A stretch of DNA of 64,000 bases, taken from assembly GCF_000321225.1 (NCBI RefSeq), contig NW_004450459.1:3802353-3866352 (forward strand). The letters run 5' to 3'. The position numbers were made by a program, and so were the translations under genes. The stretch comes from Odobenus rosmarus divergens (lineage: Eukaryota; Chordata; Mammalia; Carnivora; Odobenidae). This document shows, piece after piece, positions 22,141-33,889 of the stretch. The notes beneath the pieces are model-generated. The model ran no database searches. It was not told the DNA's origin and was given only the letters and a program-made list of their open reading frames with translations. The stretch's first letter is position 1, and the number at the start of each line of letters is the position of its first letter.

Positions 22141-24414
22141 GCTCGATGAATCTGATTTTGAATTTACCAGGAGATGGGGGAAAGAGTGTCTGTATTTGGA
22201 GATTTTTCTTTCAATTCAGAACTTTCAGTCCATCTGCTTCTTATCGAAAGAAAGTGGGTCCCTTCAGTCCTCTCCTTCCTCCCAGTGCCCAGATACCACA
22301 TCCACAATGTCTGCAAAAACTCACTTTTGTAGCACAAAAGGTGGCCTGGAATCTGCCCACTTTAAGGAGGAGAAGCCTCACTGTACAGAAGATCATCTGG
22401 TAGGTGGACAGTGGGTCCTGGCCAGGATGATGCTCCTATTCCTTTCTCAGTAAAAAGACAACGGATTTGCTCATTCTTGTTCTCACCTAGCACTCTTTTA
22501 ATTCCTCTTTCAGGCACCAGATAGTAGCACCTCCATCTTCAGAATTAGTGTTCTGAACCTAAACTTTCTCTGCTCTTCCAGCATTGAGTTCTGCACTGCT
22601 TTTACTGATCAGATAACAGGCAATCAGGCAGGCTGCCACCAAGCAAAGACACAACCACTGGGAACTTAGTCATGCATATTTAAAAACACTCAGCCTGAGC
22701 ACAGTTTTTATTGATGAGTGATAAATGCTTTGGCATTCCTTACCACCATAGTGCAATTTAAAAATAAGCCTACCATAGTAAACCCTTACCTTTCAGATGT
22801 AGAAAAGGCTGTGTAGAAAGCAGTACTTCTTTACAGTGCTGATGTGCTTAGGAGTATCATCATTCTTGTGCTATTGTCTAAATTGGTTGGGGGTTTTCGT
22901 TATACTCTAAGAAACTCAAGCCAAGGACATGCCCTAAACTATACTGGAGTGAGCAGAATTGTAGTTTATATCTAGCATAATAAACATCAAGAAACTATTA
23001 AAAATAGGGAGTGTTAGAATAATCACTAAAAGATTCAAGGAAATCTAAAAGAAACATGCCCATTTTCCAGCCTCCTCACACGTAATCATTAATTTGATTT
23101 TTTGTTTCCTTCTAGTATTTCTCCAAATTTGCAAATACCTTTTACCTAGTGTTAGGCATACCTGGTAAAACTTTTGCTGAACTGCTGTTTTGTTTTATGG
23201 TTAAATACTTCCTCACCTAACAAAAATGATCCTGCTATATTCCACTAGATTGTTGCATCTTCTAATGAAAAGTGACCTAGAGATATAATAGGAACTATAT
23301 ATGTGTATTCTGAGGTATTTGGTTTTCTGAGAGATGAAGAAAAATAGCATAAAATCATAAATCAAGAACAATTTCACCAACCATAAATACAGGCTCTCTT
23401 TCCAATTGTTTATTATTTGCTCATGCTGGAAACACAATCCAGAGGTGAGTTTGCAAAATAGAGATTCATATAGGAACTAAAGAAATATTGCAAGACAGAT
23501 GCTGGTCAGTATTCATCTTTAAATGGGTTTAACTTGTATTTAGAAAAGTTTACTCTTAAATAAAGATGGACACTCTTGCCTTATTGGCCAGTTCTGAGTC
23601 ACATGTGATTCAGGAGGTTTCCTGATAGAATTCTCTAAGGTGGAGAGACAGGGCCTTCCTCCTAGCTCAGTGCCTTCAGTATATCGCACAGTATTGGAGT
23701 TTTGTGCGTTCAATTAAGTAGGTTTATGGATTATATTTTTTAATTTTTAAAAAAACAAAATGGACGAGTGGCTTATAAAACAGTCCAGGAACGAAGCAGA
23801 GGGTTGAAGGCAATGTGGATAATACAAGCCAAGCACATTTTAACAAATGTACAAATTTCTTTGCATACTCAGTGGAGAATAAGGAGAAAAAAATATCAAG
23901 GTTTATTTTGATATATTATTAAACAGTGCTCTTCATTCTCAATAGTTCCTTTCTACACTGTTTTTAAAGGCTGCCCTGCCCCGTGAACATCACTGTGAAG
24001 TGGGCCCAAGCGTGGCCAGGAGCCCAAGCGCCCCTGTGGGGGGGACGGGACAGCTGCTTTAGGGTCAGAAACGGACCCTGGAGAAGCCACGTGTTGAGGG
24101 GCCTCAGTGGAGCCCACGTGGATGGAGATTAGCTGGAGATGAGATGGATGCTCGTCACTACTAACCCCTCTCTCCTGCTTAATACTTCATAATTCTCCGG
24201 CCCCAGTGAAGAGAGAACAAGGGGAAGAAGTGAGAGAAACTTCAGCCACCTTGTGCAACTGGGGGGCTTCAAAGAGAAATTGTGGTCATTTATAGAAAAA
24301 CAAGGACTGTTTTTTTTCTCTTAATACATCTGAGTTTGTAGCTTGAAAATGATACTAGGTCCATTATGCAGAGATCATTTCCAGTTCATCTTTGTTTATC
24401 TTCCTGTTTCTAGA
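22141..24414. other. Unique DNA with a short GC-rich block
   Basis: No gene recognised. Overlapping 85-codon frames at 22146-22453 have no known domain. 23965-24130 is locally GC-rich in otherwise AT-rich DNA. Confidence 0.5.
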
Positions 24415-24845
24415 CCTCGTGATTCCCAAAGTTTACATTAGTGTCACCTGGGAACCTTAAAAAGCTGCCAATGCTTGTGTTCCATCCCCAGAGATTGTCC
24501 TTTAAGTTGTCTGGAGTGTGGCCCTGGCATTGCGATTTTAGAAAGATCCTAGGTGGGACCTTTGGGTGGTTCAGGGGGTTAAGCTTCTGATTCTTGATTT
24601 CGGCTCAGGTCATGATCACAGGATTGCTAGATTGAGCCCTAAGCCCCACATGGTGAGTCGGGGGTGGGGGGGCGGTCCACTGGGCGCTCAGCATGGAGCC
24701 TGCTTGGTTGCTTGGGATTCTCTCTCTCTCCTCACCTTTCCCTACCCTCAAGTATGTGCTCTCTCACTCGCGCTCTCAAAAAAAAAAAAAAAAAACACAC
24801 AAAAACAAATTCCTAGGTGATCCTAATGTGCAGACATTGGTTTAC
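24415..24845 (+). mobile_element. hAT-Charlie MITE (MER20/MER3-like), split by a SINE
   Basis: Left half 24415-24546 (TTCCCAAAGTTTACATTAG, GTCACCTGGGAACCTTAAAA, GCGATTTTAGAAAG) and right half 24820-24845 (GATCCTAATGTGCAGACATT) join into the usual order of a MER20-related element once the SINE at 24556-24810 is removed. Confidence 0.6.
24556..24810 (+). mobile_element. Old SINEC copy inside a hAT element
   Basis: Diverged CAN SINE (TTTGGGTGGTTCAGGGGGTT head, GGTCATGATCACAGGATTG, AGCATGGAGCCTGCTTG, CT-rich segment, poly-A). Flanked by TCCTAGGTG at 24547-24555 and 24811-24819. Confidence 0.85.
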
Positions 24846-24882
24846 TCTTACACAGAACATTTTGATTTCAGACTGTGGATTT

Positions 24883-25080
24883 CTTTTTTTTCAAAGATTT
24901 ATTCATTTGACAGAGCGTGAGTGGGGGCGACAGGCAGAGGGAGAGAATCCTTAAGCAGACTCCTCGCTGAGTGTGGACCCCGACACAGGGCTCCATCCCA
25001 CAACCCAGGAGATCATGACCTGAGTCCAACCAAGAGTTGGACGCTTAACCGACTGAGTCCCCCCCCTGCCACTGGCACCC
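24883..25080 (-). mobile_element. SINEC, antisense
   Basis: T-rich left end, AAGATTTATTCATTTGACAG, GAGATCATGACCTGAGTCC, TTAACCGACTGAGTCC. A TGTGGATT(T)CTT repeat lies just left (24874-24885) and right (25088-25098). The head is degraded into a C-run. It faces the SINE at 24556-24810 in opposite orientation. Confidence 0.85.
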
Positions 25081-25189
25081 TGGTGTTTGTGGATTCTTAA
25101 AGTTCAGATTGCTGCAAGTGTTATAGGTGCTTCTGTCACAGCCCACGCCTCTCTGCCATCTACATCTCTGTTCCTTGGGCTGCAGCCCC

Positions 25190-25322
25190 CAAAGGACTGT
25201 GAGCTGCCCCAGGGCAGGGGCCTTGCTGTTTTTTGCTGGGCATTGCTCTCCAGCATCCAGCGCAGTACGTGGCATGGAGAAGACACAGAATAAATATTTA
25301 TTGCATGGATGAAGGAATGACA
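25190..25322 (+). mobile_element. LINE-2 3' end
   Basis: ACTGTGAGCTGCCCCAGGGC, then CAGCGCAGTACGTGGCATGG and ATAAATATTTATTGCATGGA, matches the L2 3' terminus (GTGAGCTCCWTGAGGGCAGG ... CAATAAATATTTGTTGAATG). Confidence 0.75.
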
Positions 25323-25806
25323 GCTAGGTCTTTGTCCCTTTCTTACTCATTCTACCCCACTCCCAACTCCTCTTGAACTAGAAAGCTCTCTGGCAAAGAG
25401 CAGAAGCATCCTGAAGCATGGTTACAGGAGCAACCATGGGAGGAAACAGATGTACCTGCACTCCTCAGCTGAACTTCTTGACATCATCAATTTGGAGATT
25501 TTGATCAAATGCCAAGTCTGTTGTCATAGCCTTAAAGTTCTGAGAGGAAGAAAGTGCTGCCTTTTCATTTCTGGAATTAGTCAGGCCCATTCTGTGTAGA
25601 GTGAATAATTTGATATTTAGGAATGGTTTTTGCTAGGTTGGCTCAATTCAGGGTTTTATGTCCTTATATTCTATATATTGATCTGCCTATGATATTTTAT
25701 TGACATTTACTACGCCTCTAGATTATATACTTTTGTTCAGTTGCCAGGAATTCAATTGATCACAGTAGCAAACTTTAAACTTTACCAAGTGCAAAGCATG
25801 ATGTCT
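25323..25806. other. Unique DNA
   Basis: No gene or repeat family recognised. Confidence 0.5.
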
Positions 25807-25821
25807 AAAGCTGTGCTTTAG

Positions 25822-26022
25822 GGGCACCTGGGTGGCTCGGTTGGTTAAGCAACTGCCTTGGGCTCGGGTCATGATCCTGGAGTCCCGGGATCGAGCCCCA
25901 CATTGGGCTCCCTGCTCAGCAGGGAGTCTGCTTCTCCCTCTGACCCTCCCCCCTCTCATGTTCTCTCTCTCATTCTCTCTCTTTCTCTCTCAAATAAATA
26001 AATAAAAAATCTTTAAAAAAAA
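25822..26022 (+). mobile_element. SINEC (CAN SINE), complete, low divergence
   Basis: GGGCACCTGGGTGGCTCGG head, GGTCATGATCCTGGAGTCCC, CTGCTCAGCAGGGAGTCTGC, CT-rich segment, AAATAAATAAATAAA and poly-A. Exact 15-bp TSD AAAGCTGTGCTTTAG at 25807-25821 and 26023-26037. Confidence 0.95.
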
Positions 26023-26164
26023 AAAGCTGTGCTTTAGCTGAAACATCTTATTCCATATGTAGGTAGTAATGATTAGAAGATGAATGAATTTCAAAAGCTT
26101 TCTTCTGGGGTATTTTTTTAAAACCATTTTGTGCCATACACTTTTCTCTCCGATTGTGCCTACA

Positions 26165-26300
26165 GCTGGGTATGAAGGAGGGTGCTTGTGAAGAGCATTG
26201 GGTGTTGTACGCAAGTGATAAATCACTAAATTCTATACCAGAAACTAATATTATACCGTATGTTAACTGATGGGAATTTAAATAAAAACTTGGGGGGGAA
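26165..26300 (+). mobile_element. LINE-1 3' end fragment
   Basis: GAAGGAGGGTGCTTGTGAAG, GAGCATTGGGTGTTGTACGC, then GGGAATTTAAATAAAAACTT, is the terminal carnivore L1 3'UTR. No clear TSD. Confidence 0.85.
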
Positions 26301-26989
26301 AAGGAAATGGGATTCATATTTTAAAACTGGACAATGGACTTGATTCACCTCTACCTGATCTGTACTTATCACTAGGAACAGAGAGCTCATGGCATGCGCA
26401 GCACACAAAGATCTGCCAAATAAAGGTGATTGGCAAGAAGAAAAGCAAAGCAAATAGGCTTCTCTAGTTTGTTTTCTTTTATATATATATATATAAATCT
26501 GTTTGCTTTTTTTGCTGTCTCATTAAGTTGCCCAGACAGTTGGTGAATCTTTGAAGGCATCAACTCTACTCTCCACTGCCTGCCAAGCAGCGATCACCAT
26601 AGTAGATTTTGTAAAATGTGAAAGGAAATGTTTTTCTATTCTGTAAAACTCTATCTTTTGACGTTTATTACAAAAAGACAAAGTAATGACATGTGGAGTG
26701 ACTCTCGTAAGATACTCAGTATGATACAAAGTACAAGAAGGAAGTCTGTAAAAGCAAATAACCTACTCTGGACCCCAGATGCTTGGAATTAAGTTAATCA
26801 TTATGCTTGGGCCAGGATATACTATCATCGTTTGAACAAGCATAACCTTCTTTTATTTGTTTTAATAACATAAAGATGCCCATGAGCCTACAACCTAACC
26901 CAAGAGCCAGAATAGTATGTTTCTCTTAAGTTTATATGTACACTCTTTTCTGACCCCCTTCACTTGCCTGAGAGGTAAACAATATCCCA
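26301..26989. other. Unique DNA
   Basis: No gene recognised. A short (TA)n run lies at 26480-26495. Confidence 0.5.
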
Positions 26990-27770
26990 TATTTATTTAT
27001 TATCCCTTTTAAAAATAGTTTTATCGTATATACATAAGCAAAAAGATATGCCTAGGTCTGTACAATGCATTGTTTTGTTTTGTTTACTTTTGCTTCTTCT
27101 CAATATGTATGTTTACTGAGATTCATCCTTGTATCTGTAATTCACTCATTTTTAAATTATTTTATAATACAAATATATACTACACAACCATATACCAGAA
27201 TTTATCCATTTTCCTGTGAATGGACATTTGGAATTTTCAAAGCTTTTGCTGTTGTGAACTCTAGTGTAGGAGCTCTCTGGTCCACACATGCAAATATTTA
27301 CCTTGCATGTGTACTTGGAAAGCACTTGCTGGCCATTGGGTATATGAATGTTTGAATCTACGAGATCTACAACTTTATAAATTATTTTCATAAAACCAAG
27401 GACATGGTTTCATTCTCTAACACTCGGCATTGTCATACTTCTCATTTTTGCCGCATATTTTGAAAAATGATATTGCATTGTGATCTAATACACATCGTTG
27501 AGATTTTTCATGACATGAATCAGGTTCATCTGTTTATTGGCCAAAAGTGTTGTTTGTGTATGAAATAGTTATTCCTGACTCTTCCCTTTTTTTTCTATTT
27601 CTTTTTATTGATGTGTATGCCTTTTATATATTCTAGATACTGTCACCTTCAGTTCTATGTGTTGCAAGTAACATCTCCCATTTTGTGGCTAGTCCTCTCC
27701 CTTTCTTTCAATGTCTTTTAATTTTAATATGGCCAAATGTATCAATATCTCTCTAAATTAAGCCACTTTG
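26990..27770 (-). mobile_element. Ancient LINE-1 ORF2 C-terminal region, antisense
   Basis: On the plus strand the order TTTACTGAGATTCATCCTTG, GAATTTATCCATTTTCCTGT, GAATGGACATTTGG, TTTATTGGCCAAAAG, CCTTTTATATATTCTAGATA and TGGCCAAATGTATCAATATC follows the antisense of the L1 ORF2 C-terminus of old families. Many stops and indels; no coding capacity. Confidence 0.7.
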
Positions 27771-28087
27771 AACACAAATATGCACATACATAAGGAAAGG
27801 AGATATTTGATATATATACACAGATATAATAAATATATACATATATATAAGTGTGTGTGCATATACTTGCAAAATATATTTCCATTATTTTCATGATTCT
27901 AAATCTCATGATTCCAAAACAAATTTGTGGGATAGGAAATACCAAAATTTTTATATACATTGATTGCAAGCTATTTTCTGAATTAAGAATTAAAAGAAAA
28001 AATGCATCTTCGTATTCAGTAGTATACTCTACATTTATTATATACAAAACTCCAATTTAAAAGAATCAACCTATATATATTTGTGTA
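27771..28087. other. AT-rich low-complexity and unassigned sequence
   Basis: TA-rich stretches at 27810-27850 with no gene. Confidence 0.5.
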
Positions 28088-28120
28088 TACACACACACAC
28101 ACACACACGCACACACACAC
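28088..28120. repeat. (AC)n microsatellite
   Basis: ACAC run with one CG interruption, directly abutting the LINE-1 fragment that follows. Confidence 0.95.
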
Positions 28121-28525
28121 TATTACTCAGCCATAAAAAAGAATGAAATTTTGCCATTTGCCGTGATGTAGATGGAGCTAGAGAGTATAATGCTAAGCAA
28201 AATAAGTCAGTCAGAGAAAGATAAATACCATATGATCTCACTCATGTATGGAATTTAAGAAACAAAACAGATGAATATGGCGGGCGTTGGGGGAGGGGGA
28301 AGAGGCAAACCAGAAAACAGACTCTTCACTCTAGACAACAAACTGAGCGTTGCTGGAGGGGAGGTGGGCGGGGGATGGGCTAATAGGTGATGGGGATTAA
28401 GGAGGGCACTTGTGATGTGCACCGGGTGTTGTATGGAAGTGTTGAATCACTAAATTCTACACGTGGAACTAATATTATACTGTATGTTAACTAACTGGAA
28501 TTTAAATAAAAACTTGAAAAAAAAC
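28121..28525 (+). mobile_element. LINE-1 3' end with ORF2 C-terminal remnant
   Basis: Begins in the L1 ORF2 C-terminus: TATTACTCAGCCATAAAAAA encodes YYSAIKKNE-like text, with an in-frame stop (TAG at 28171) before MELE. It continues through the 3'UTR (GGGATTAAGGAGGGCACTTG, GGTGTTGTATGGAAGTG) to AATTTAAATAAAAACTTG and an A-tail. 5'-truncated and inactive. Confidence 0.9.
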
Positions 28526-28714
28526 CCATACTTTTTACCGCTGGCCAAAATATTATCCATTATACACTGTGAGAATGTGTATTCTCTCTAGACACCAAAT
28601 CTCACATTTATTTCATTACATATATAGACAGATAACCACTGATGACTCCAAAATGTAGGGAACCACTACATAATAATTCTTGATTCATAAAATAAATGCC
28701 GTGACATAAAATCA

Positions 28715-28890
28715 TAGCTATTATTGAGTCCTTGCTAAGTACCGGACACTATTCTAAGCACTTCACAGGTATTAATACAGTTTGCACAAACATCCTATGA
28801 GGTGGGTACCACTGTGACCATTTACACATGATAAAACTGCCCGACATCAAGAAACTTGCTCCAGTTTTCCTAGAACACAGTGGAGCTAGA
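28715..28890 (-). mobile_element. MIR SINE, antisense
   Basis: TTGCTAAGTACCGGACACTA, TTCTAAGCACTTCACAGGTA, CATCCTATGAGGTGGGTACC and TTTACACATGATAAAACTG match antisense MIR in order. Confidence 0.75.
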
Positions 28891-29702
28891 ATCAGAACTA
28901 AAACTATCGGGACACCTTTGAAAACAAGAGAGAGCTTATTCAAACTCCCCTGGGAAAACAGGTGGAGCAGGGAATCAGGCCAGCCAAGATTATGTGGCCA
29001 CCTAGCCATGCAGCAGATAGAGACCAAATCTTCCCAGGGTTTTTATCACTTCGGAAACAGTGGACATAATCGATTTCCTGTGGGTCTTCTCATCCTTTAA
29101 CCTGCAACAATTTTCGGTGAGTCCCTTCCTCTGCAGCCTTGAGCAGTCTTTCACGCATTTAGGCATCAATGTCAAGATGGAGCAAACCTCAGTACCTAGA
29201 GCCTCACCAAAGTGGGCCTCAAAAATTCCTTGCTCTGTCTTCTGCAGAAAAGCCTGAGTCTCTGCCAGAGAAGCCTTTGTGCTAACCCTGTGTGTGCTAA
29301 AGGAATTGGTTGTGGTACTGTGCTCTTTTAAGGAGAAACAAGTATCATGTATCTAAGTCTCCACGTAGTAGAAGAGGAAGGAAAGAAAAACGGGGTTTCT
29401 GAAATACAGCTCAAAAGTGAGAGAGCAAGTGAAGTGAAGACCATGGGACTTCCGAGTCTTTATTTGGCTTTTCTGCTGACTTATCATAAAAATTGCTGCT
29501 TAAAAAAATGCGGATGGGGGATAAATCAACATTAGTCTTCATAAAGCACCCCGAAAAGCATGATGCATAAATGGCCATCATTTACTACTTTTGTGTAAAG
29601 ATAAATTCATGTAAGTTTTCTCTTATTAGAGTTCATTCTAAAGCAATGTGTTACATTTTTATGTGTGTATATATATATATATTTAATCTTCTGTATATTA
29701 TG
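28891..29702. other. Unique DNA
   Basis: No gene recognised. A short (TA)n run is at 29667-29682. Confidence 0.5.
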
Positions 29703-30201
29703 ATGTTTTGACATCTTAACAAAAATCTGGCTGGGGAGAGACTGCCTGCCCCTCTTGGGGCTAGCTATTTCTTCCGAGCTAGTGGAGGGCCCAGCTAGCA
29801 CATGCTTTTGATAGGCAAACCAATGAACCCTGAGCCACACCTCCTCGACCTGGGTCCTACGCCCCAGGAGCAATAGTTCTCTGCCTTCATTGTCCCAGGG
29901 CCAGGTACCGAGCACCTGGAGAACCATCCCTATAGCCCAACGCCTGCTGAAATTATTCAAACTAGCCAATCCTAAACTGTTTACCTGCCCTGGCTTGCTT
30001 TTTCCACAGAACCCTGGAAAGGGCTGAGGCTCCAGCTGTGCTCTCCTGTTTTCTGCTTCCTGACCACCCTGGTGTATTTCCCTGTGGCTCTGCCGTTCCT
30101 CTGGTCTCCAGGACCTGTGAATATAATCAGCTTTGTTTTCCCGAGTCTCTCCTCTGTCTCTTCTCGTGGCTGTCCCTGACCGACCACGTCAGAAGACAAC
30201 A
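29703..30201 (+). mobile_element. LTR-like block (possible solo endogenous retroviral LTR)
   Basis: A GC-richer block that starts near TGTTTTGACATC and ends near AGAAGACAACA. The 3' third has an LTR R/U5-like look: CTGTGAATATAATCAGCTTT, then CCCGAGTCTCTCC, then GACCGACCACGTCAG. I could not identify a family, and no convincing flanking duplication is present. It contains no viral gene. Alternative: unrelated GC-rich unique DNA. Confidence 0.35.
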
Positions 30202-33127
30202 CAAAGCAGGTCAGAACTTTGGAAATGGAAAAGCTTAAAAATCAAGTGAAAGAGGGGGAATCAGTGCAGTGCTCTGGGGTTGGGAGTCACTTTGCGCCAA
30301 GCAGCCCTGAATGTGCTTCCTAGACATTTACTCATCAGATTGTCAGCAGCTAAACCTGCCCTTAACTCCCAACTCCTTGTCTACGTGAATGCCATGTGTG
30401 GTGGTCTGTGGATGAAGGATAACAACTGTGTGCAGTAAAGAGAGAGAATGGTATTGCCTCAAAGTAGTACTTTCTTTTCAGATTGGTCCTAATTCACATG
30501 CGCTTCACTTGTAGAGAAGCATTATCATTGAAAAGGAAAACTTAAAAACTTTCTTTTTCCTTTTATTTAATAGGTTGCTTGTTTGTGCTTTTTGATTAAA
30601 TGCTTTATTGATTCAACAATATTAACCTTGTTGAGTAAAGCATCTACATATATGAGAAAAATCTGATCGTTATCTTATAATGAGTTATGAGTGATTCTTT
30701 GACATTCCTTTATTGGCTTGATGCAGAAGCCAGTGCGCTTGGCTTCACACTTGATTTCCTTTCTCTTAGCCACGTCCAGAAACACAAGCTCTTAAATTGA
30801 GCCACAGTTATTAATTATGGAGGTCTCAGGCTCTTACATATAACAGGTTCTTACTAAGTGTTTGTTGAGGGAACAATAGAGTCCTGGATTGTTCTTGGAC
30901 TATGTGATCCTATTTTATCATAATATTTTTCTGAACATCGGCATACTTGAAATTCAAATGGAAGAAGAATCTGGCTTCTCCATCGCAGAATGACATCTAT
31001 AGGTTGGGTTTATCCTAAAGCTACTTTTTACTTAATGGTTGAGTTTTACTCATAAGTAATACATCCTGAACCTGTTATGAATAATGTTAAAAAATAATCT
31101 GCAGAGAAGTACACCTATCCCTATGTCTTCACTTCACATGGAGTCTTGGCTACTCAGGATAGAATTCCAAAACTTTCATGTTGGTTATATATTATAAATT
31201 TATCTGGTATTCACTTGAGGTATTCAAGAGATTATTTAGAGACTCTCAGTGGTTTTTTTTTTTAGCTTTTTTTTTTTTACGTGTAGTTCAAATGAAATTT
31301 TATGTGTTTAATAAAGGCATGTTTTGAAATTTTAAGAGCTGTACAAGTCAGGTAAAAAGCCACATTTATTAGTCCTTGGAGATCACTGTAAAACTCAGAC
31401 ATAAAATTAATTTCTCAAGACGCACAAAAGATAGAACTCCCTATAGCTTTTGTCAGATGTCAAAAAACAGTGATATATTAGTCCTATGAAGTTGCTTCGC
31501 CACCAGCAGGTTTTAGTTAACATTATTATGATAGTGAATGACCCTAAAGAGGGCTCCCTCCTTCATTTAAGGCTCCTTCCTAATAACCTACAGCTGTGTG
31601 AACGCCATCAGCTATGGGAGTTTCTGATGGGCACATTAAAAGTGTTGGTATGTCACTCCATATGGTTCTTATGGGCTTCCTTTGACGACTCATAATATTC
31701 CATCAGTCCAGCTGTCAATGGCCAATTCCTCAGCTGGGCGGATGACTTGAACATTGACTCACCAGTCTTTAATTTTCTCTCATTGTTGCTACTAAAAAGC
31801 TAGGAGCTCTTTGTTTGCAGTGAGTACAAAATGGAGAGGCACTCTTTTCAAAATGAAACAGCCTCTCTCTGAGTAGGACAGGCTTCTCAAACCTCAGTAA
31901 AATTTGTTTTACACACTGAAGTCCACTTGGTTGTGGGGATGCAAAGTAATTTGGAGGAGAAATTGTTATCAATTCAATTGCATGAAAATGTAATCACACA
32001 TTTGCAAAAGAGGCCCCAAATGCAGCATTGGGCACAAGTTTAAAAAGTGATCTTATTTTGTTGGCTTATAATGGCAGTATTTAACTTTTACACTTGTTTT
32101 CTGAAGAAAAGCAATGAACAACATAAAGAGGTAATGGCAGTTTTATTGTAAAACTTTGGTTTAGAAATAATTCATGAGATCATTACATCTTTTATTTGAG
32201 GAAAAAAGGGCATTATTGAAAAATAGAAAACCCACAAATTGTATACAAAATTAAACAGAATTTAAAGAGGAAAAAATGGTAAATATGTAAGGCCTAATTC
32301 TGTAATGAGGTTAAAGTTTTGTTTTTTAATCTTTTCTTTTGGTACTAAATCTTAAGTCAGTCTTATAGAGTCTTAGCAATTTATTGTTGAAATCGTTAGA
32401 GGAAAATTATGTGTTGGTGTTCATAGGTGACCCTCACTGTTGAATTTTAGACATGTGTCTTTTTTTAAACTGGAAAATCCTTCTATTTTAAGAAGTTTTG
32501 TAGGAAGGAAGTAGTTTCTAGACTAGAATGATTGCCTGTATATCTTTAGGTTTCTCTTATCTTTAAAAGTTCATTTAATTTCTCTGTTTCTGTTTACCTG
32601 CTTTCATAGCAGGCAGGAGAACACCAAATTTACTCCAGGATATGAAGAGTATCTTTATAAATGTTTATAAATACTTCTTCAATAGTTTGAAGGCCTGTGC
32701 AAGTAAGGCTGAAACAAAAATGAGGAATAATTATTTCTATTTCGTTAGGTATTAGTGTCTGTGAAATATTCCTAACTCTTCAAAATCCATTAAGGCCTAT
32801 TTTTATAGAAACTTGAAGCTAAAGACTCTAAGGAATATCAGTGGAACTTCATTTACCCAAAATTAATGAGCCCAGATGCCGTTGGAATTCTAAGAAAAAG
32901 ACTATTGTTGCATAACGCTCAATTCTCTTACAGCCACTTTGCTTTAATGCTCTCCTTGCATTTCTGAAGGTTCACTTATATTGTGGTAGCCACTTACTAC
33001 TTCCTCTCACTACTTTGTCTTTCCTCACATACGTCATGTCTTCATCAAGGATAGGGATGACCCAGGATTTCTAAGGGACTTTCCTACTCTACCTTGCAAA
33101 CAAATGTCAGTAATTGGCCCATCAAAT
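30202..33127. other. Long mostly unique segment
   Basis: About 2.9 kb of AT-rich DNA without recognised gene. A short L2/MIR-like tail fragment may be at 30825-30875 and poly-T runs at 31253-31280. Confidence 0.45.
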
Positions 33128-33193
33128 GTGGAAGAAATGTATTAATTGTTCTTTAAAATGGTGGAAGAAATGTATTAACTGTTCTTTAAAATG
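33128..33193. repeat. 33-bp tandem duplication (two copies)
   Basis: Copies 33128-33160 and 33161-33193, each starting GTGGAAGAAATGTATTAA and ending TTCTTTAAAATG, differ at one base (T versus C). The near-identity indicates a recent local duplication. Confidence 0.95.
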
Positions 33194-33889
33194 CTCTCTT
33201 GAAGTTGGAAAGCAAGTGGGAAAGAAGGTGCTTTATCAGTTATTAAACTGGTTCCTACAATGTGTTGACTTATTTAAAATATATCTTAGATAATACGATG
33301 CTAAGAAATGCCAGAATGAGGTTAGAAGAGTAACATTTGAAATGTGATAATTAATATTGGAAACAGTACTTAAGTGTAAAATACAGAGACCGTGTGTGTG
33401 TGTGTACATATATACATACACACAACAGTCTCATTTCTTAAATTCTTTAATCAGGATTTAGTTATAAGCCTCTTTGTGGTTTTATTTCACAAAACATTGA
33501 AAAATAAGAGAAAGAAGGAAAAGAATGAAAAAGCACAAGACGAAAATAGGAAAGCTGTCTAGCACAATAATTTATTATTTTTTTATATGATAGTATTGGG
33601 TCTGTTTTATCTGCAGTTAGAATGAAATTATGGCAAAGCCAGTGACCACCTTCCTCCTATGCACGTGTTCCCTAACATGTTCTAACAGAGGACATGCAAT
33701 AAGGGAGTCTCTTACTTCTTTGGATCAGTGACTGGTTATAAAAATGAGGCCCTCTAGAAAAACTGAGGAGCTGAACAGTAGGAAAACTATTTTGCAATAA
33801 AAAATAAACCCGGATTTTGGGAGCTGAGGGAAGCTGGAAATGCAGTCATTGAAAAAATGACTGAGGTGCTGGAACAACTGGACATGAAC
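33194..33889. other. Unique DNA with a short TG/TA run
   Basis: A (TG)n/(TA) low-complexity stretch lies at 33393-33425. No gene recognised. Confidence 0.5.
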
